Source of the DNA: Streptomyces roseolus
Lineage (GTDB): Bacteria; Actinomycetota; Actinomycetes; Streptomycetales; Streptomycetaceae
Direction: 5' to 3'
Assembly: GCF_014649855.1 (NCBI RefSeq)
Contig: NZ_BMTV01000017.1
Coordinates: 71,366 to 129,564, forward strand
Length of the DNA: 58,199 nucleotides
This document shows positions 33,401 to 41,974 of the stretch, piece by piece; positions within the stretch are counted from its first letter, which is position 1; every line of letters starts with the position of its first letter. The position numbers were made by a program, and so were the translations under genes. Below the pieces are notes generated by a model. The model ran no database searches. It was not told where the DNA came from and saw only the letters and a list, made by a program, of their open reading frames with translations.

Positions 33401-35788
33401 ATGGAGACCGACGGCACGTACGAGTCACGCGACACGAGGGGGGCGGCGGTCCCGCGCCCGGCGGCTCCGCCGGTGCCTCCGCCGCCCGCCCACGCGCCCT
33501 CCGCCGTCCCTCCCCGGCCGGCCGGGGCCCCGGGGCCCCGCAGCGTCATCGCCGAATGGATGGACGCGCCCCGCCCCGAGGCCGCCCCGGGCATCTGGCG
33601 CTTCCGCCATGTGCCGCAGGCCTCGCCCCGCGAGCGGAGCCGGCTCGCTCCCGTCACCCTGGCCGGGCTCCTCATCCCCGTCGCCATCGCCCTGATCCTG
33701 TGGTCCGTCTGGCGCCGCGGAGGGGTTCCCTACCTGTGGGTCCCGCTCCAGGTCCTCACCCCCGAGGACTGGTGGTACGCCGGTACCACCACGGCCCGCG
33801 ACTGGCATGGCGTCGAGGCGCACATCGTGTACAGCGGGGTCGTCTTCGGCGCGATCGTCTTCGCCGTCGCCCGGCTCGGAGCCTGGGGCACCGTCGTACG
33901 CCATCTGCTGGAGCCGTACGGGCCGCCCGCCCGGGCGGCGCTGACGGCCGGCGCCGGGATCGTGACCCTCACCTTCGTCTGGCCCGAATGGTTTCCCTTC
34001 GTCGGCTGGGACCCGCTGCCCATCGCCTCCCCCTTCTTCTCCCTCCTCGCGCTCCTCGGCGGCGGCTACGACATCATCACGACCGTCCCGGTCTACCTCC
34101 TCACCCTGCTCATCACCGTCGGCGTGCTCTGGCCCTTCGCCCGCGTCGGCGACTGGAGCGGGGTCCTCCGGGCCTGGCGTGCCTCCCGCCGCCCCGCCGC
34201 CCCCGCCCCCGGCGCCCCCGCCCCTCCCTCCACCTGGCCCGGCCCCCGGGAGGCCGGGCAGTGGCAGGTGGCCGATCTGCTGGCGGCGGAGGTGCTGGCC
34301 GGGCGGATGAACGAGGTGGACGTCGCGCGGATCCGGCGCCAGTGGGAGAAGAACCGGGACGACGCCCGCGGACTCGCGGGATTCGTCGACACCGTCATGC
34401 GGCAGGGGGCGGCCGCCTGGGCACACCCCTCCGGCGACCGCGACCTGCCGCGCCGGACCGCCGCCCACGACCTGATGCTCGGCCAGGTGCGCATCGGGCG
34501 GGCCGTGGCCGCCGAGCGGAACCCGGCCGCCTACCGCGGCGCGGGCGTCGCGCTCGACCCCGCCGCACTCGGCACCTCCCTGCTCGTCGTGGGACCGACC
34601 GCCGGCGCCCCCGCCGGGGGCCTCGTCGTCGCCGCCGCCGAGGCCCTCGCCCTCCAGGCGCTCACCGGCACGTGCGCCGTCGTCGCCGTGGGCGGCCCCA
34701 CCACCCCGTACGGGCCGGACGGCGCGTACGACGTGGTGGTCCGGCTCGGCGACCCCGGTTCCCCCTATGACCTGGACCTCTACGGCGGGCTCACCGAACC
34801 GGACGAGGCCGCCGCCCTGCTCGCGGAAGGCCTCGCCGGCGACGTCGAGTCGCTCGACCAGCGCCGCGCCGTCACCGTCCTCGCCCAGCTCCTCGGCCCC
34901 TACCGGACCGTCCATGGGACCTTCCCCACGGTCCCGGTCCTGCGCGAGCTCCTGGAAGCGGGTCCCGGACAGCTCACCGTCCTGCGCGACCGGCTGCCCG
35001 CCGAGGCCGCCGCCATGCGGCGCGAACTGGAGGGCCGCATCCGGCAGGCGGGCGGTCCCGCCGACCCCGGCCCGCTCCTCGCCGACCGGCTCGCCCTCCT
35101 CGACCGTCCCGCCTTCGCGGACTTCTTCGGCGCCGGCACGGGCGCGGCGCAGCCCTTCGCGCTGAACGCCGTCGCCCACCATCCGCTGCGGGTCCGCGTC
35201 GAACTGCCCGAGCACGGTCACGAGGAGGCCTCCCGGCTGCTCGCGCGTCTCGTCCTCGCCCAGTTCTTGGCCGCCGCCCGCGCCACGAAGCGCCGCAGCC
35301 ACTTCGCCGGCCTCGTCCTGGACGACGCCACCGGAGCGCTCACGGGCGGCACCGTCCGCGCCCTCCAGCGGTTGCGCACCCACGACGCCGGCGTCGTCCT
35401 CGGCCTGCGGACCCTCGGCGACGTGCCGGAGCCACTGCACGGGCCGCTGCTCGCGGCCGTCGGCTGCCGGGCCGCCCTCGCGGGCGTCACCACCTGGGAC
35501 GGCCGGGGCTTCGCGGAGGCGTGGGGCACCGAATGGGTGGAGACCGAGGAGGTCGCCCACCACACCGTCTTCGCCGACCAGCCCATGACCCGGGCCCTGC
35601 ACGCCCTGCGCAAGCGGGTCACCGGCAAGGCCGTCACGACCGACGCCGTCACCCTGAAGAGGGTCGAGCGCGAACGCTGGTCCGCCTCCGAGCTCGCGCA
35701 CTCCCTGCCGCCCGGTCACGCCGTCGTCTCGCTGACCGGCGTCGACGGGGCGAGCACGCCCCCCCTCCTCGTCGACCTCCGCGCCTGA
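33401..35788 (+). CDS. Large membrane protein with degenerate ATPase domain
   Basis: This 795-residue protein has a Pro-rich N-terminus, four to five membrane segments between about 80 and 247, and a long cytoplasmic part that resembles streptomycete ATP/GTP-binding, VirD4/TraD-like proteins. The expected P-loop reads VVGPTAGAPAGG near residue 398 and lacks the GKS/T lysine. A Walker-B-like GLVLDDATG and an AVVAVGG strand remain. So it may not hydrolyse ATP. A membrane-anchored scaffold or secretion/conjugation-like role is possible, but no partner genes are adjacent. The start ATG 33401 follows CAGGGG. A GC hairpin lies just past the stop. Confidence 0.75.
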   Translation: METDGTYESRDTRGAAVPRPAAPPVPPPPAHAPSAVPPRPAGAPGPRSVIAEWMDAPRPEAAPGIWRFRHVPQASPRERSRLAPVTLAGLLIPVAIALILWSVWRRGGVPYLWVPLQVLTPEDWWYAGTTTARDWHGVEAHIVYSGVVFGAIVFAVARLGAWGTVVRHLLEPYGPPARAALTAGAGIVTLTFVWPEWFPFVGWDPLPIASPFFSLLALLGGGYDIITTVPVYLLTLLITVGVLWPFARVGDWSGVLRAWRASRRPAAPAPGAPAPPSTWPGPREAGQWQVADLLAAEVLAGRMNEVDVARIRRQWEKNRDDARGLAGFVDTVMRQGAAAWAHPSGDRDLPRRTAAHDLMLGQVRIGRAVAAERNPAAYRGAGVALDPAALGTSLLVVGPTAGAPAGGLVVAAAEALALQALTGTCAVVAVGGPTTPYGPDGAYDVVVRLGDPGSPYDLDLYGGLTEPDEAAALLAEGLAGDVESLDQRRAVTVLAQLLGPYRTVHGTFPTVPVLRELLEAGPGQLTVLRDRLPAEAAAMRRELEGRIRQAGGPADPGPLLADRLALLDRPAFADFFGAGTGAAQPFALNAVAHHPLRVRVELPEHGHEEASRLLARLVLAQFLAAARATKRRSHFAGLVLDDATGALTGGTVRALQRLRTHDAGVVLGLRTLGDVPEPLHGPLLAAVGCRAALAGVTTWDGRGFAEAWGTEWVETEEVAHHTVFADQPMTRALHALRKRVTGKAVTTDAVTLKRVERERWSASELAHSLPPGHAVVSLTGVDGASTPPLLVDLRA

Positions 35789-35789
35789 A

Positions 35790-35813
35790 CCCGGCCCCGC
35801 GCGGCGGGCCGGG
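35790..35813 (+). terminator. Hairpin after the ATPase-like gene
   Basis: A perfect 8-bp GC stem (35790-35797 with 35806-35813) with an 8-nt loop starts 2 bp after the stop codon. Confidence 0.55.
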
Positions 35814-35895
35814 GGGCCTGGCACAATCGGGTGGGCCGCGCTCCCCAGCGGCGTTCCCCCGCCGGGTGCGGTTCTCGCGCTCCGGCCTCCGCTCG

Positions 35896-35914
35896 TAAGG
35901 TCCGCCGGTTCCCG
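35896..35914 (+). promoter_or_regulatory. Likely -10 box for near-leaderless PucR mRNA
   Basis: TAAGGT (35896-35901) ends 13 nt before the ATG at 35915, leaving a leader of about 7 nt, and no ribosome site is present. The -35 region is not convincing. Confidence 0.4.
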
Positions 35915-37468
35915 ATGCCGCCCACCCTCGCCTCGCTCGTCCACAACTCCGCGCTCCGGCTCCTGGCCCGGGCGGGTGAGGACCGTCTCGACACGCCCGT
36001 CCGGTGGGCGCACGTCAGCGAGCTGGCCGATCCCGTGCCGTACATGGAGGGCGGCGAGCTGCTGCTCACCACCGGCCTGACGCTCGACGCCGAGGACCCG
36101 GAGGCGATGCGGCGGTACGTGCGCCGGCTGCTCGGCGCGGGCGTCGTGGGGCTCGGGTTCGCCGTGGGGGTGAACTACGAGGAGATCCCGGGCGCGCTGC
36201 TCGACGCCGCCCGGGCCGAGCACCTGCCGCTCCTCGAGGTGCCGCGCCGCACTCCCTTCCTCGCCATCAGCAAGGCCGTCTCCGCGGCCATCGCCGCCGA
36301 CCAGTACCGGGCCGTGACCGCCGGCTTCGAGGCGCAGCGCGAGCTCACCCGGGCCGCCCTCGCCGAGGGCCCGGACGCGGTCGTCGCCCGGCTCGCCGCG
36401 CACGTCGACGGCTGGGCCGCGCTCTACGACACCGCCGGGACGGTCGTCGCCGTCTCGCCCGAGTGGGCGGCCCGTCGCGCCGCCCGGCTGACCCCGGACG
36501 TCGAGCGGCTGCGCGAACGCCCCGCCCCCGCCAGCGCCGTCGTCGGCGGCACGGACGACCGGGTGGAGCTGCAGTCCCTGGGGACCGGGCGCCGGGTCCG
36601 CGGCGCCCTCGCGGTCGGCACCGCCGCCCCCCTGGGCACCGCCGAGCGGTACGCCGTCCATTCCGCGATCGCCCTGCTCACCCTCACCACCGAACGCTCC
36701 CGTTCCCTCCAGGCCGCCGAGCACCGCCTCGGCGCCGCCGTGCTGCGCCTGATGCTCGCCGGTCAGCCGGACCACGCCCGCACCGTCGCCGGCGACGTCT
36801 ACGGCGGCCTCCTCGACGCCCCCTTCCGGATCCTCGTCGCCGAACCCGGCTCCGCCGGCGAGTCGCCCGAGCCCCCGCTCCCGGTGCTCGCCGAGGCCCT
36901 GGAGGCCGCCGCCGCCCGGGCCGGCGAGGCCGTGCTCACGGTGCCCGAGGGCGAGGAGCGGCTCCTCGTCCTCGCCGGCGACGGCGGTGCGGTCGTCGCC
37001 GCCTGCGCCGGATACGCCGCACGCGAGGCCGAGGACGCCGGCGTCGTCATCGGCCTCTCCGCCCCCGCCGGCCCCGGCACCGCGGCCGCCGCGTGCCGGC
37101 AGGCCGAACAGGCCCTGTCGGTGGCCCGCCGCCGCGGCCGCGCCCTCGTCGAGCACGAGGACCTGGCGGCCGGCTCGGTCCTGCCGCTCCTCGCCGACGA
37201 CGCCGTACGCGCCTTCGCCGACGGCATGCTGCGGGCGCTGCGCGAGCACGACGCCACCGGCCGCGGCGACCTGGTCGCCAGCCTGCGGGCCTGGCTCTCC
37301 CGGCACGGGCAGTGGGACGCCGCCGCCGCCGACCTCGGGGTGCACCGGCACACCCTGCGCTACCGGATGCGGCGCGTCGAGGAGATCCTCGGGCGCTCGC
37401 TGGACGACCCGGACGTGCGCATGGAGCTGTGGCTGGCCCTCAAGGCGACGGGGGAGGAGGGGCAGTAG
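35915..37468 (+). CDS. PucR family transcriptional regulator
   Basis: This 517-residue regulator has an N-terminal PucR purine-catabolism-type sensor domain (ELADPVPYMEGGELLLTTGL) and a C-terminal PucR helix-turn-helix (WDAAAADLGVHRHTLRYRMRRVEEILG), with a central GGDEF-like regulatory stretch. PucR proteins in Streptomyces control nitrogen-source catabolism including GABA and purines. Its place between gabT and the gabD-like gene suggests it controls one or both. ATG 35915 matches the family start (MPPTLASLV). Confidence 0.9.
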   Translation: MPPTLASLVHNSALRLLARAGEDRLDTPVRWAHVSELADPVPYMEGGELLLTTGLTLDAEDPEAMRRYVRRLLGAGVVGLGFAVGVNYEEIPGALLDAARAEHLPLLEVPRRTPFLAISKAVSAAIAADQYRAVTAGFEAQRELTRAALAEGPDAVVARLAAHVDGWAALYDTAGTVVAVSPEWAARRAARLTPDVERLRERPAPASAVVGGTDDRVELQSLGTGRRVRGALAVGTAAPLGTAERYAVHSAIALLTLTTERSRSLQAAEHRLGAAVLRLMLAGQPDHARTVAGDVYGGLLDAPFRILVAEPGSAGESPEPPLPVLAEALEAAAARAGEAVLTVPEGEERLLVLAGDGGAVVAACAGYAAREAEDAGVVIGLSAPAGPGTAAAACRQAEQALSVARRRGRALVEHEDLAAGSVLPLLADDAVRAFADGMLRALREHDATGRGDLVASLRAWLSRHGQWDAAAADLGVHRHTLRYRMRRVEEILGRSLDDPDVRMELWLALKATGEEGQ

Positions 37469-37544
37469 CCCCGGGCTTCCCGCGGATCCGCCCGCGCCTG
37501 CCCGGTCGCGGGCAGAATTCCTGGTCGGAAGCGGGGCGATTCCC

Positions 37545-37557
37545 TAATCTCCTGCTC
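37545..37557 (+). promoter_or_regulatory. -10 box of a likely leaderless mRNA
   Basis: TAATCT (37545-37550) lies 7 nt before the exporter ATG at 37558. Transcription would start at or one base before the ATG. A weak TGGTCG (37522-37527) is 17 nt upstream. No ribosome site is visible. Confidence 0.5.
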
Positions 37558-38541
37558 ATGACAAGCCCTGCCGTCGCTCCCGACCCCGCTTCCGCTCCCC
37601 CCGCCGCCGGCGGCCCCACGCCCCTCCCCGACACCGCCGCCCCCGCCCCCGCCCGCCGCATCGGCGGGGCCGTCTGGGCCGCCCTCGCCATCGTGTACGT
37701 CGTCTGGGGCTCCACCTACCTCGGCATACGCTTCGTCGTCGAGACCATCCCGCCCTTCCTCGCCTCCGGCTCCCGCTTCATCGTCGCCGGGCTCCTCCTC
37801 GCCGCGCTCGTCGCCTGGCGCCACGGCCCCGCCGCCCTCAAGGTGGACCGGCGCCGGCTCGGCTCCGCCGCCCTCGTCGGCCTCCTCCTGATCCTCGGCG
37901 GCAACGGGCTCGTCAACCTCGCCGAGACCACCGTCCCCTCCGGCCTCGCCGCCCTCCTCATCGCCGCCGTCCCCGTCTTCGTCGTCCTGCTGCGCACCGC
38001 CGCGGGCGAGCGCCCCGGGCTCGGCGCTTACGGCGGCGTGCTGATCGGCCTCGGCGGCCTCGCCGTCCTCACCGTCCCCGGGCTCAGCGGCGAGGTCGGC
38101 ATCGGCGGCGTGCTGCTCGTCCTCCTCGCCGCCCTGCTCTGGTCGGCCGGCACCGTCTCCTCCGCGCGCCTCCCGATGCCCGCCAACCCCTTCACCGCCA
38201 GCGTGTACGAGATGCTGGCCGGCGGCGTCGGCGGCGTCGTCGTGGGCCTGCTCCGGGGCGAGCACCGCGGCTTCGACCCGGGCGAGGTCGCCACCGGTTC
38301 CTGGGTGGCCCTCGGCTACCTGATCGTCTTCGGCTCGCTGATCGCCTTCACCGCGTACGCCTGGCTGATCCAGTCCGCCCCCGTCTCGCTCGCCGCCACC
38401 TACGCCTACGTCAATCCGGTCGTCGCCGTGCTGCTCGGCACGCTGATCCTCGGCGAGGCCCTGACCTGGCCGATCCTCCTCGGCGGCGCGATCGTCGTGG
38501 CCGCCGTCTGCCTGATCGTCTCCACCGAACGGAGGAGATGA
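37558..38541 (+). CDS. EamA/DMT-superfamily transporter
   Basis: This 327-residue protein has a Pro/Ala-rich cytoplasmic tail of about 35 residues, then ten membrane segments in two EamA repeats. Motifs WGSTYLGIRFVVETIPPF in the first repeat and YAYVNPVVAVLLGTLILGE in the second are typical of drug/metabolite exporters of the RhaT/YdcZ-like group. Substrate is unknown. The start appears leaderless. The downstream PQQ-repeat gene has its own promoter-like TAACCT. Confidence 0.9.
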   Translation: MTSPAVAPDPASAPPAAGGPTPLPDTAAPAPARRIGGAVWAALAIVYVVWGSTYLGIRFVVETIPPFLASGSRFIVAGLLLAALVAWRHGPAALKVDRRRLGSAALVGLLLILGGNGLVNLAETTVPSGLAALLIAAVPVFVVLLRTAAGERPGLGAYGGVLIGLGGLAVLTVPGLSGEVGIGGVLLVLLAALLWSAGTVSSARLPMPANPFTASVYEMLAGGVGGVVVGLLRGEHRGFDPGEVATGSWVALGYLIVFGSLIAFTAYAWLIQSAPVSLAATYAYVNPVVAVLLGTLILGEALTWPILLGGAIVVAAVCLIVSTERRR

Positions 38542-38619
38542 CGGGTCCAGGCCGCCCCGGCCCTAACCTGATCCCTCGTATCCAGTGGACGTGAGCACGG
38601 CGACAGGGGTGGGATCCGG

Positions 38620-40068
38620 ATGGCCACGGCGACGAAGGCGGCCGGCAGAGCGGGCGGCGACGGCGGGAAGAAGGGGAAGGCGGGCGGCGGCGGGAAGAAC
38701 GGGACGGCGAACGGCGGCACGCGGAACGGCGGCACGCCCGGCCCCGCCTCGCGGGCGGTCCGGTACGCCGTCGTCGGCGGCCTCCTCCTCGCCGTCCTCG
38801 CCGGCATCACCGTCGGCATCCTCGCCGACCAGGGCCACCTCCCCGGCGACTCCCTGCGCGAGGTCTGGAACACCCCGGACGACGACAACCGCCCCTCGGA
38901 CTCCGGCAACGCCTCCTGGGCCTCCGGCGACACCGTCGCCGCCGCCCGCGCCGACGGCGTCACCGGCTACGACGCCCGCACCGGCGCCCGGCGCTGGCGC
39001 CACGAGCCTGACCACGGCGCCGCCCTCTGCTCCGTCAGCCGCACCGCCGCAGGCGACGTCGTCCTGATCGCCCAGGGCACCCCCGACCTCCCGGGCGGAG
39101 CGGAGGGAGGAGAGGGCTGCACCACCGTCACCGCCCTCGACCTCCGGCACGGACGCGAGCTGTGGCGCACCACCCGCGTCGCGGCCACCGACGAGATCCA
39201 GGACGAGCGGGACCTCGTCGCCGTCGGCGGCGGCCTCGCCGTCGTCCGCGACGAGGACCCCGACTGGCCGTACTCCTGGGCCGGCGAGCGCCCCGGCTCC
39301 GTCCGCCCGGACCGCGCCCTGCGCGCCCTCGACCTGCGCACCGGCAAGCCCCGCTGGACCGCCCGGATACCGAAGGGGTGCGTGCCGTACCGCGCCGCCG
39401 CCGCCGAGCGCCAGGTCCTCGCGCTCCTCGTCTGCGACCGCGACGACATCCGGCTGGCCGCCTTCGACCCGGCGAACGGCACGCACCGCTGGACCACCGA
39501 GCTCGACGAGCGGCGGCGCGTCCAGCCGATCGCCAACGCCTCGGAGTTCCTCTCCGCCGACCCGGTGGTGGTGCGCGTCGACAGCCTCGACGAGAGCGGC
39601 TCCGACTCGTTCCTCTCCTTCTCCGCCGACGGGCGCCCCCAGGGCCGTATCGCCTCCGGAGGGATCAACGACGACTTCGAGGGCGACCGGCCGGCCGTGG
39701 CGAAGGTCGCCTACGGGCGCCTGTACCTCATCGGGTCCGTCTTCCAGGACACCGTCAGCGCCTTCGACCTGCGCAGCGGCCGGCGGCTGTGGCGGGCCCG
39801 GCTGGAGAGCGGCGAGGACGCCCTCGGCCTGGGGATCGCCGGGGGCCGGGTCACCGTGCCGGTCGACCTCTACGGCTCCTCCGCCGAGGACGGGCTGGTG
39901 GTCCTCGACGCCGACACCGGCGACGAGCGCGACCTGCGCACCTTCCCCGACTCGGTCGCCTCCTCCACCGGCGACCTCCAGGACGTCCTCCCCGGCCCCG
40001 AGGGGCGACTGATCCTCGCCAGGACCGAGGGGTACGTCCGGCCCTTCACCGCGTACGAGGAGCGCTGA
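38620..40068 (+). CDS. Membrane-anchored PQQ-repeat beta-propeller protein
   Basis: This 482-residue protein has a Gly/Lys-rich cytoplasmic tail (1-45), one membrane segment (about 48-68) and an extracellular region with PQQ/quinoprotein-like repeats (GYDARTGARRWRHE, ALDLRHGRELWRT, ALDLRTGKPRWTARI, AFDPANGTHRWTTEL, AFDLRSGRRLWRARL). These build a beta-propeller that often binds partners rather than acting as an enzyme. No dehydrogenase residues are evident. ATG 38620 is used; TAACCT at 38564-38569 is a possible -10. The last codons and stop lie in the first unit of a 35-bp tandem repeat. Confidence 0.82.
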   Translation: MATATKAAGRAGGDGGKKGKAGGGGKNGTANGGTRNGGTPGPASRAVRYAVVGGLLLAVLAGITVGILADQGHLPGDSLREVWNTPDDDNRPSDSGNASWASGDTVAAARADGVTGYDARTGARRWRHEPDHGAALCSVSRTAAGDVVLIAQGTPDLPGGAEGGEGCTTVTALDLRHGRELWRTTRVAATDEIQDERDLVAVGGGLAVVRDEDPDWPYSWAGERPGSVRPDRALRALDLRTGKPRWTARIPKGCVPYRAAAAERQVLALLVCDRDDIRLAAFDPANGTHRWTTELDERRRVQPIANASEFLSADPVVVRVDSLDESGSDSFLSFSADGRPQGRIASGGINDDFEGDRPAVAKVAYGRLYLIGSVFQDTVSAFDLRSGRRLWRARLESGEDALGLGIAGGRVTVPVDLYGSSAEDGLVVLDADTGDERDLRTFPDSVASSTGDLQDVLPGPEGRLILARTEGYVRPFTAYEER

Positions 40069-40146
40069 CGGCACCGGCCCTCCTCGCGTACGAGGAGCGC
40101 TGACGGCACCGGCCCTCCTCGCGCACGCGGAGCGCCGACGGCACCG
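40051..40146 (+). repeat. 35-bp tandem repeat spanning a stop codon
   Basis: Two identical 35-bp units (40051-40085 and 40086-40120) are followed by a third, degenerate one (first 26 bases with three changes). Unit 1 encodes the last residues AYEER and the TGA of the PQQ-repeat gene; unit 2 repeats that text after the gene. The junctions form a hairpin CTCCTCG-cgta-CGAGGAG (40080-40097), which may serve as terminator. Confidence 0.85.
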
Positions 40147-40232
40147 CCCCGTACCGCCTCTTCGGCCGAAGCGGACAGACCGACGGGTCCACCACTCCAC
40201 CACGGACAAACGTCACCCGCGCGTCCCGGCCC

Positions 40233-40238
40233 TAACGT
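40233..40238 (+). promoter_or_regulatory. Possible -10 of the gabD-like gene
   Basis: TAACGT in the context CCCTAACGTGG lies 52 bp before the ATG. No clear -35 is seen. Similar CTAACCT boxes precede the PQQ-repeat gene (38564) and proS (48657). Confidence 0.35.
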
Positions 40239-40290
40239 GGGGACCAGAGCAACCGCTCGCACCCCGAAACGGAAAGGGCCGGGACACGCA

Positions 40291-41736
40291 ATGACGACCA
40301 CCCACGCCTTCTGGGTCGCCGGCCGCGAGGCCACCGGCGACACCACCTTCGACGTCACGAACTCGTACGACGGACGTCTGGTCGGCAAGGTCGCCGTGCC
40401 CACCGAGGCCCAGGTCGAGGAGGCCGTCGCCGCCGCCCACGCGGTCGTCGACGAGTTCGCCGCCACCCCGGCGCACGTCCGCGCCGCCGCCCTCGACCAC
40501 GTGTCGAAGCGGCTCGCCGAGCGCACCGAGGAGATCGCCCAGGTCATCTCCGCCGAGAACGGCAAGCCCATCAAGTGGGCCCGCGGCGAGGTCGGCCGCG
40601 CCGTCTCCGTCTTCCGTTTCGCCGCCGAGGAGGCCCGCCGCTGGAACGCCGGCGAGGCCCAGCGCCTGGACACCGAGGCCGGCGGCGCGGGCCGCCTCGC
40701 CCTCACCCGCCGCGTGCCCAAGGGCGTCGTCCTCGGCATCGCGCCCTTCAACTTCCCGCTGAACCTCAGCGCCCACAAGGTCGCCCCTGCCATCGCCGTC
40801 GGCGCCCCGATCATCCTCAAGCCGGCCCCGGCCACCCCGATCTCCTCCCTCATCCTGGGCGAGATCCTGGCCGAGACCGACCTGCCGGCCGGCTCCTGGT
40901 CGATCCTCACCGTGCCGAACGACCGGATGCCCGCCCTCGTCCAGGACGAGCGCCTCCCGGTCATCTCCTTCACCGGCTCGGACAAGGTCGGCTACGCCAT
41001 CCAGGCGTCCGTGCCGCACAAGCACTGCACCCTGGAGCTCGGCGGCAACGCCGCCGCCGTCGTCCTCGCCGACTGGTCCTCCGAGGCCGACCTGGACTGG
41101 GCCGCGACCCGCATCGCGACCTTCTCCAACTACCAGGGCGGCCAGTCCTGCATCTCCGTGCAGCGCGTGATCGCCGACGCCTCCGTCTACGACCGCCTGC
41201 TCCCGAAGATCGTCGCGGCCGTCGAGGCCCAGGTCACCGGCGACCCGGCGGACGACGCCACCGACGTCGGCCCGCTCGTCGACGAGGCCGCCGCCCTCCG
41301 CGTCGAGTCCTGGGTCGACGAGGCCGTCGCCGCCGGTGCCAAGCTCCTCGCCGGCGGCAAGCGCGAGGGCGCCACCTACGCCCCGACCGTCCTCACCGAG
41401 CTCCCGGTGGACGTCACCCTGGCCCGCGCCGAGGTCTTCGGCCCGGTCCTCACGGTCGCCAAGGTCGACGGCGAGGCCGAGGCCTTCGCCGCCGTCAACG
41501 ACTCGGACTTCGGCCTCCAGGCCGGCGTCTTCACCCACGACCTGCAGACCGCCTTCCGCGCCCACCGCGCCCTGGAGGTCGGCGGCGTGATCGTCGGCGA
41601 CGTCCCCTCGTACCGCGCCGACCAGATGCCGTACGGCGGCGCCAAGCGCTCCGGCACCGGCCGCGAGGGCGTCGCGTACGCCATGGACGACTACACCTAC
41701 GAGCGCGTCCTCGTCCTGACGGGCCTCGCCCTGTAA
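40291..41736 (+). CDS. gabD: Aldehyde dehydrogenase, probable succinic semialdehyde dehydrogenase
   Basis: This 481-residue aldehyde dehydrogenase has PFNFPLNL, ELGGNAAAV with the general-base glutamate, and the catalytic cysteine C287 in GGQSCISVQR. The GGN/QSCIS signatures place it with GAPN, lactaldehyde and phosphonoacetaldehyde-type dehydrogenases rather than with the aminobutyraldehyde enzymes elsewhere in the window. With gabT and PucR nearby, succinic semialdehyde is the likely substrate, which would complete GABA breakdown, but this is inference. The ATG at 40291 follows GGAAAGGGCCGG. It ends in a long hairpin. Confidence 0.8.
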   Translation: MTTTHAFWVAGREATGDTTFDVTNSYDGRLVGKVAVPTEAQVEEAVAAAHAVVDEFAATPAHVRAAALDHVSKRLAERTEEIAQVISAENGKPIKWARGEVGRAVSVFRFAAEEARRWNAGEAQRLDTEAGGAGRLALTRRVPKGVVLGIAPFNFPLNLSAHKVAPAIAVGAPIILKPAPATPISSLILGEILAETDLPAGSWSILTVPNDRMPALVQDERLPVISFTGSDKVGYAIQASVPHKHCTLELGGNAAAVVLADWSSEADLDWAATRIATFSNYQGGQSCISVQRVIADASVYDRLLPKIVAAVEAQVTGDPADDATDVGPLVDEAAALRVESWVDEAVAAGAKLLAGGKREGATYAPTVLTELPVDVTLARAEVFGPVLTVAKVDGEAEAFAAVNDSDFGLQAGVFTHDLQTAFRAHRALEVGGVIVGDVPSYRADQMPYGGAKRSGTGREGVAYAMDDYTYERVLVLTGLAL

Positions 41737-41745
41737 GGCGCGCAC

Positions 41746-41799
41746 CACGAGACCAGGCGGTCCGAGCCCACTGTGCGGGGGCTCGGGCCGCCTCTCGTG
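41746..41799 (+). terminator. Long hairpin terminator after the gabD-like gene
   Basis: A 14-bp stem with one G-U wobble (41756-41769 with 41779-41792) is extended by a further 7 bp (41746-41752 with 41793-41799) across a 3-nt bulge. It begins 10 bp after the stop. Confidence 0.8.
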
Positions 41800-41817
41800 C
41801 GTGCCCCGGGGATGGCC

Positions 41818-41929
41818 GTACGCCTCCGAGCCCGGCCGCCGCGGCCGTACGCCCCGATCCCGCCGCCCCGCCCGTACGCCTCCGATCCCGCCGCCCCGCC
41901 CGTACCCCTCCCTCCCGGCCGCGCCCGTC
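41818..41929 (+). repeat. Imperfect 27- to 29-bp tandem repeats before the EPSP synthase gene
   Basis: Four units start with GTACGCC or GTACCCC at 41818, 41847, 41874 and 41902 and continue as C/G-rich CCGATCCCGCCGCCCCGCC-like text. They fill most of the 238-bp gap and are not part of a plausible gene. Nothing else is seen in the gap apart from the terminator. Confidence 0.65.
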
Positions 41930-41974
41930 CACGGAGCGGACCGCGCCGACGGGTGCCCCGCCCCGCGCGGCAGG

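Noticed and set aside
33425..37351. A 1308-codon minus-strand open frame opposite the ATPase-like and PucR genes
   Set aside because: It is Gly/Arg/Glu/Ala/Val-rich without motifs, and mirrors the codon bias of the plus-strand genes.
40051..40146. CRISPR array
   Set aside because: The units are contiguous tandem copies with no spacers, and no cas genes are present.
41773..41974. Upstream extension of the EPSP synthase frame through the tandem repeats
   Set aside because: The extension is Pro/Arg repeat text without a ribosome site and lies inside a terminator and repeats. The family begins at the ATG 41975 region.
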